Positions 58,961 through 64,000 of a DNA stretch of 64,000 bases are shown piece after piece; positions within the stretch are counted from its first letter, which is position 1; each line of letters begins with the position of its first letter. The notes beneath the pieces were generated by a model. That model had not been told where the DNA came from and searched no databases. It was given only the letters and a program-made list of their open reading frames with translations. The translations under genes were made by a program, and so were the position numbers. Origin of the DNA: Platycnemis pennipes. Taxonomy: Eukaryota > Arthropoda > Insecta > Odonata > Platycnemididae. The stretch is taken from the NCBI GenBank assembly GCA_933228895.1, contig OW121855.1:46018698-46082697 (forward strand), in the 5' to 3' direction.

Positions 58961-60789
58961 CGGCCCTGAATATCCTCGTAAGACATGTGAAGTTTAAAAA
59001 TATGTGGTATATGCAACCATTTTGTCCTTTCGGGTAAAATTATACATCTTTGGTTTAATGATCGAAGTATGTGGCATTGATATACATGATAAAGGTAAAT
59101 TTTATGAAAGTATTAATTTAGAATTTAAACCACTAAAGAATATTTCGCATAAATAATTCTATAAATACTGAAAAGGTTCAGCAGTTGAAAAGACAGGACG
59201 TGAAAGAATATTTTGCAGCATGATTTTGTTCGCCCTTTTACTAAACTACTATGATAAGGAAAGCCAGTGAATCAATCATAAAAGCCTACTTCATGTTAAA
59301 TATTAAAAATATTAAAATAGATATTTGGGAGTAAGATGAACATGAAATTTACTCTTATTTGAAGGCCCTTTCATTAGATTAATATAAATAGTGTAATCTA
59401 GCAATAAAACTTGATGGCTGTGACGTACTCTTTTTTAATTCACCGTTTACTGCCTTGAGTGCTTGTGTGGAGTTTGAATTCTTCTATCGTTCTATGAAAT
59501 TGCTATTATTTATAAATACATATTAGTAATACTTACTTCTTGATGAAAATCAAATAAATTATTTATTTTTTCAATTTATTGCATTATATAATTATGATTT
59601 TCATCATCAATTAACCATCACCTCAGAGAACAACTTGTGAGTGTACACTAATATGATAAAAATTGTGGCATGCTATCCATGCTACCATGGATATTACCAA
59701 TCGATTGATGCTTAGTTTAAAAAATCTTATCTATTCGGTTAGTGGCTATCTAGAAATGATTGAGACCGGAGTTTAGCTAAGCTAATGTGGTATGAGATGC
59801 ATTTTAATTGGTCAAAAGAAATTTGTCGATACAAAACACAAATAAAATACAAATTTTATGCCATTCTTTAAGTTAATTATTATTGCTTTTCGATTAAAAC
59901 GATTTTCATAAAATATCGAAAGTAAAATTCAAAATAGTTTCCTTTTCTGTCATGCAATGTCCTCTGTTCATCCTGGATATTACGGCTTGAAAATTTTCTT
60001 TTTTGAAAAAATAAAGATTTAAATCCGGTATTATTTGAATGGTTTGACATTTGTGTACACTCAGGGTCTTCGGTGTATCGACTTTATAAATGTTATGAGT
60101 CTTATCTATGTTTTTTACTTACCTTAAGGTTAAAGGATATTTATTTATTAATAGTTTTACGGTTAATTCTTGATAGTTGGAAAGACAATTTTCAATCAAT
60201 CAACCCTTGCATAATTCACCGCACTAGTATAAATGAACCTTTGTTGAAAGATATTGTATTATTTAAATTAAATAATGTTTAGTATTTAAGTTTTAATCAA
60301 CTCAACATTTATCGAAAATGTTAAATTTAATGTTGCTGAAGTAATGTAAATAATGTTATCGTCGTCATAGTAAATGTACAATCAAGGTCTAAGGTTACAT
60401 ATGAGGAAGCCCAATTCTCCAAATGAATATCGTAAAGTTTCCTCATGGTAAAACGAAATAAAAGCTGCAAAGAACATGCGCTTGCTTTGTAAAGAGCCTA
60501 TTGTAGTGTTCCGTAAAAATGTTCAACTTTCTCATCAGGTTTCAAAAATGTTTATGAGCACTATTTTATTTCATATAGGCTAATAGTGATACCAAATAAA
60601 TAATAACTCATCATAGTGTTACAGTACTTCCAGTTGAAATTGATGTTGCTACTGTACTATCAGTGTTGGAAATCGATTGTCACTCGATTATCATACTGCT
60701 GGTCAATTATATGAAATCGCTTTTTTTCGGTACCGTTTTACTGAAACGTTGGTAAAACTGTGACCATGAGAAAAAAAATAATCTTTCTG
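58961..60789. other. AT-rich intergenic sequence
   Basis: About 1.8 kb with nothing supported. Confidence 0.5.
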
Positions 60790-61520
60790 AACCGCAATTA
60801 CGCTTGTTTGGTGCACTCATTGTCTGCATCCCGGCGTGTATCCCTTTAAAATCCTCCGTCTCCCTGAAAACCCCATTACTCTTCCCCGACGAGCCGCCTC
60901 CCTCCACTCCTTTTTCCCGCCTGGCCGCCTCACCTAACCCCTCTTCCTCTCCCTCCCCTTCCCCAATCTCCCGCATTCGCAGCAGCCGTTCAATGTCCTT
61001 CGTTCATTCACTCGGAGGTTACGGGTTCAACACCCGCGTGAAACCGTCCTAAGGCTTCTTTCCAACCCATCTCTCCCGCCGTACGCTATCGATCCCCCGG
61101 TGAAACACTCGCTCTCCCCACTCGTCCAGCTCTCCTCACCCCCACTTCGTCGGCGCGCACGAAATCCTCCGTTTTTTATATTTCTTTTTAGTGTCACTCC
61201 GCCGCACCGTTACTGTTTACCCTGTCTACCCCAACTCCACCTCCCTCTCTATTCCCACCCCATGCTTCTATTCCTCCTCTGCTCTCTCCCCTCTATCTAT
61301 CTAGACCAAAACTCCCGATTTCCGCAACCTTGCCACCTCTCTCTCTCCCGCCATAATAAAACGGCGGCCGTGGCGAGGAGGCCTTTATTCGTCCAATTCC
61401 TCGTGAAGGACCCGCAATTGTGACTCGGCGCTTTTTTTTACGCTTGCGATTTTGACGTTGCTCTCGCACCTTTTCTTCCCCCTCTACCTTCATTTCAGTT
61501 TGAAAAATTGAATTCTTCAC
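60790..61520. other. Pyrimidine-rich GC island
   Basis: C/T-rich plus strand with CCTCTTCCTCTCCCTCCCC runs and CpG-rich joints. Open frames of 75-107 codons on both strands are compositional. Confidence 0.5.
60978..61045 (+). repeat. Possible tRNA-like segment
   Basis: CGGGTTCAACACCCG (61022-61036) is a good T-arm with a B-box (GGTTCAACACC). Upstream, AGCCGTTCAATGTCC could be a decayed A-box at about tRNA spacing. The rest of the cloverleaf is not convincing. Confidence 0.35.
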
Positions 61521-62487
61521 GTGGTTTTTACTAGAGCCGCAGGATTTTATTTGTTTTTGTGATTAGTGACGGAACAGATTTTTGGTGCTGCAGGCTGGCT
61601 GGAGATGTTAAAGAAAGAGTCAAATTTCCCTCATGACGGAGGTGATGTCTGCTGCTATTGCTCGCCTCAAGAGTAATAGTTTTTGGACTTGTATTGAAAA
61701 TTTTTAGACAATATTTTCATTGCCTCTTTGTGTTTTCATTTAGAATACAAAATTTACCTTAGTAAAATGTTCCATTATAGTCAGATGTTGTAAATGTGAT
61801 AGAGAAAATTGCATGGCACCTTACTGATACTTAGAAAGAGCACAACACTTAATTTCCACTGGATGATGTGGCCAAAATGGGAAAACAAAGTGTTTTTCAT
61901 AGCATTCAGAAACGCTTTTTAATTAAGGACTTTACAATAACGTGACACATTGCTGTAGTTTTTTCTCTACGAATTTAATTTAACTTTGTCCCTTGCATTA
62001 TTTATAGTAGCTGTTTAAAATATAAAGTAATGAAAATCTAAACTGGCTTACAATTTGGGCTTAACGTATTTTTCAGAGTTAAGAAAATATAGCAATGGAA
62101 AATTGGAAGACAAAACAAAGATAGGCTTATGTGCAGATGCATATAAACATCATCTATTTTCTCATTGATATATAATCTATTTCTATTGGAGCATTTGCGT
62201 GAGGTATTTTGTTGAAATTTATTGTAGCGAGTGGTTTTTGGTTTCGAAATGCCACGCACAAAATACCTGAGTATAATTCCAACAAATTAATTTAATAAAT
62301 GACTATTAATATGCATTGTTTTAGCATCAAAAATGCCTAGGTCTTAACGGCTAACCATTGGTTCTTCGTAGTGTGACGTCATCTCCCATACCAGTAGTAG
62401 CGAAATAGCCTAGTTGGGCGTTGAGAGTAAAAATAATCTTTTCCTTTTGATGTTATTTCTATTTGACATAAAACTGAGTTTGGGTAC
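61521..62487. other. AT-rich intergenic sequence
   Basis: No supported feature. Confidence 0.5.
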
Positions 62488-63069
62488 ATGGAAGTTGGAT
62501 TCGCAGAGGCAAGTTCCAACTATCTTCCGGTTGTGGAGGCGATAATAAAGGCAAGGTCCTACTACCTAGGTAGTGTGTTGGAAGAAAAAGGATATAGCAG
62601 CATTGAAGTGAGAAGGAGAATTGTATTGGCAAAAGAAGCTTTTACTCGTAGGCGTGAAATAATGACAGGGGTATTGAGTAGGGAAGTGAAGAAAAGACTA
62701 CTGTAAAGTTTAATATGGAGAGTTGCACTATATGGGGCGGAAACGTGGGCTTTGCGAAAAGAAGATGAAAATATACTCAGGGCTCTTGAGATGTTGGTGT
62801 GGAGAAGGACGGAGAAAGTAAAGTGGGTCGCAAGGAAGGCGAACGATGAAGTGCTAGAATTGGTAGGAGAGGAAATAAATTTCATAGATGAAATTAGGAG
62901 AAGGCAGAAGGTGTGAATGGAAAATGTAATAAAAGGGGATGGTGTTTTGAATGAGGTTATTGAGGGAAGAGCATTGGGTAAGCGGGGAAAAGGGAGGAGA
63001 AGAACGGTTAGCTTGGATGGAATGATGTGTGGCAGGAGGTATGAGGGGCTGAAGAGGGACATCGTGTGA
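62488..63069 (+). pseudogene. LINE RT C-terminal domain with two nonsense codons
   Basis: One continuous plus-strand frame interrupted by TAA (62704-62706) and TGA (62914-62916), ending at TGA 63067-63069. Motifs in order: YYLGSVLEEKGYSSIEVRRR, VALYGAETWALRKEDE, LEMLVWRRTEKVKWVARKAN, DEVLELVGEEINFIDEIRRR, GDGVLNEVIEGRALGKRGKG. These match the C-terminal region downstream of the RT palm in arthropod LINEs. From the family pattern the TAA replaces Lys and the TGA replaces Trp, each a one-base change. The palm with the catalytic Asp residues is absent. The Met at 62488 is arbitrary; clear similarity starts near 62535. Confidence 0.8.
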
Positions 63070-63135
63070 AATTTAGGGGGTGGGAAGAATTAAATGTCCA
63101 TTTAAACCTACCTTCACCGGTAGAATACTAATAAT
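62488..63135 (+). mobile_element. 5'-truncated LINE with 3' tail
   Basis: A LINE 3' end on the plus strand: the RT C-terminal domain (62488-63069), a short 3' UTR containing AAACCTACCTTCACCGGTAG, and a terminal (TAA/ATA)n run at about 63127-63142. The order and tail fit a 5'-truncated insertion. It is directly followed by a tRNA-like segment. Confidence 0.75.
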
Positions 63136-63145
63136 AATAATATTT

Positions 63146-63200
63146 GAAGCCAGGTTGGTAACGCCAGGAGGGCGAGGGTACGAATCCCTCCTCGGGTATG
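63146..63200 (+). repeat. tRNA-like (SINE) segment after LINE tail
   Basis: AGCCAGGTTGG (63148-63158) resembles an A-box and GGTACGAATCC (63177-63187) is a strong B-box inside the T-arm GAGGGTACGAATCCCTC. The boxes are closer than in a tRNA, so part of the middle is deleted. Confidence 0.5.
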
Positions 63201-63626
63201 AATGTCGTGTCTATCACACGTTTAACACACTCAATGTTGGCCTATTTCATGAAAACTTATTCTTGTGCGAAAGTTTTTTTTATTTTATATGAATAAATAC
63301 ATTATTATAAATGCTTTAAACATAACATTTTTGATATATAATAATAATTTTCTACTTTGCAATGAACATAACGGGACCTCATGCGTTGACGTCAAGGCAT
63401 CCGCCTCCCAGGGTAACGAGGCATGCCTTGAATTCGAAACATCCGCGTTGATTGTGGATTCGTATGAAATTGTTGGAGACAGTGCGATAGAGCCTAAACA
63501 GTTGTATATATTAAATCCTATATCTATAACTAAGTAAACAATTAAAAAATATCAAATTCAAATCTCAAAAGAGCACCAAAGTTCTTAAGTCTCAACCCGA
63601 AAAATTTCAATTGCTCACGCGTAATT
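63201..63626. other. AT-rich intergenic sequence with possible tRNA-like relic
   Basis: Mostly featureless. At 63391-63442 GTCAAGGCATCCGCCTCCCA and CCTTGAATTCGAAAC resemble the middle and T-arm of a tRNA-derived SINE, but an A-box is missing. Confidence 0.35.
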
Positions 63627-63812
63627 GCAGGAATTGGAGTGTCGTAAAATGATCGAAGAATTATCCACAGTTTGTATAAAAACCTAATATCTGTGATAAA
63701 ATATGGACCCAGCTTTGAAGAAGCAAGGATAAGGAAAGGAGTGAGACAAATCTGTGCAATGACTCCCGTAATTTTTTTAATGCTTACATCGAGAGAGCAA
63801 TCAAGGAGAAGT
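63627..63812 (+). pseudogene. LINE RT palm fragment, same family as the nested LINE
   Basis: Plus-strand frame, with a TAA early on: GIGVS, stop, NDRRIIHSLYKNLISVIKYG, PSFEEARIRKGVRQICAMTP. By eye it closely parallels the minus-strand piece at 45405-45608 (IIHSLYKYQVAVIKSGPSCE, EARISKGVRQGCALSP), so both come from one LINE family. GVRQGC-x-LSP is RT motif B; here G-C has become I-C. It lies after the tail of the LINE at 62488-63135, so it is a separate insertion. Confidence 0.7.
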
Positions 63813-64000
63813 GTGTGTGTGACCCATCTGTGGTGACCTTTACTTGAGAATAAGCAGCTGTGAAAGTTAATAACGAGTTAAGTTTGTTCTCGTAAGCAAC
63901 TTTATCCTTTTTCTCAATCATTTTAAATCATATATTTGGCTGTAATAATAAGCATACTAAGGTTAAACCATTATAGAATAATTATTGATGAGGAAAAATT
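63813..64000. other. AT-rich sequence to window edge
   Basis: Nothing supported. Any remaining LINE sequence has decayed beyond recognition. Confidence 0.45.

Noticed and set aside
1..64000. CRISPR array, operons, riboswitches or other prokaryotic features
   Set aside because: No regularly spaced repeats, ribosome-binding sites or gene strings exist, and all recognisable elements are eukaryotic retroelements or DNA transposons.

Overview
The window looks like non-coding nuclear DNA from an arthropod, most likely an insect. It is AT-rich, densely stopped in all frames, and dotted with eukaryotic transposon remains. No bacterial-type gene layout is present, and I found no host protein-coding exon or host RNA gene that I would defend. 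The retroelement 3' tail built on CATCTACATCTACA and a CCTGCAAGCCACC hairpin is, to my knowledge, widespread in insects. I cannot name the species from the sequence alone.

The firm content is mobile DNA. From left to right: a 5'-truncated LINE (246-810, minus) keeping its reverse transcriptase C-terminus and 3' tail; a short Penelope-like element (10369-11365, minus) with a GIY-YIG endonuclease domain, 93-bp inverted terminal repeats and a 16-bp target duplication; a 382-bp hAT-type MITE (19184-19565) with an exact 8-bp target duplication; a second copy of the LINE tail (29776-29895); a 3.2-kb piggyBac element (43327-46529) with both TTAA ends, a broken transposase and a LINE fragment inside it; and two more LINE reverse transcriptase fragments near the right edge (62488-63135 and 63627-63812). 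Several tRNA-like, SINE-type segments lie between them, including a head-to-head inverted pair at 14490-14620.

The second layer is compositional. GC/CpG-richer islands of about 0.3-1.5 kb interrupt the AT-rich background every few kilobases. Many are extremely pyrimidine-rich on one side and purine-rich on the other, with GAGAG runs. The longest open frames of the window lie in these islands and are composition artefacts rich in Pro, Ser, Leu and Phe or their mirror. The islands could be regulatory DNA of a gene outside the window, but that is inference.

The most interesting points are the Penelope-like insertion with hammerhead-like motifs in its repeats, the perfect 18-bp palindrome repeated at both ends of the piggyBac element (whose transposase also has Cys at a catalytic Asp position), the fold-back tRNA-like pair, and the strand-skewed islands. 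No undescribed multi-gene system was found.
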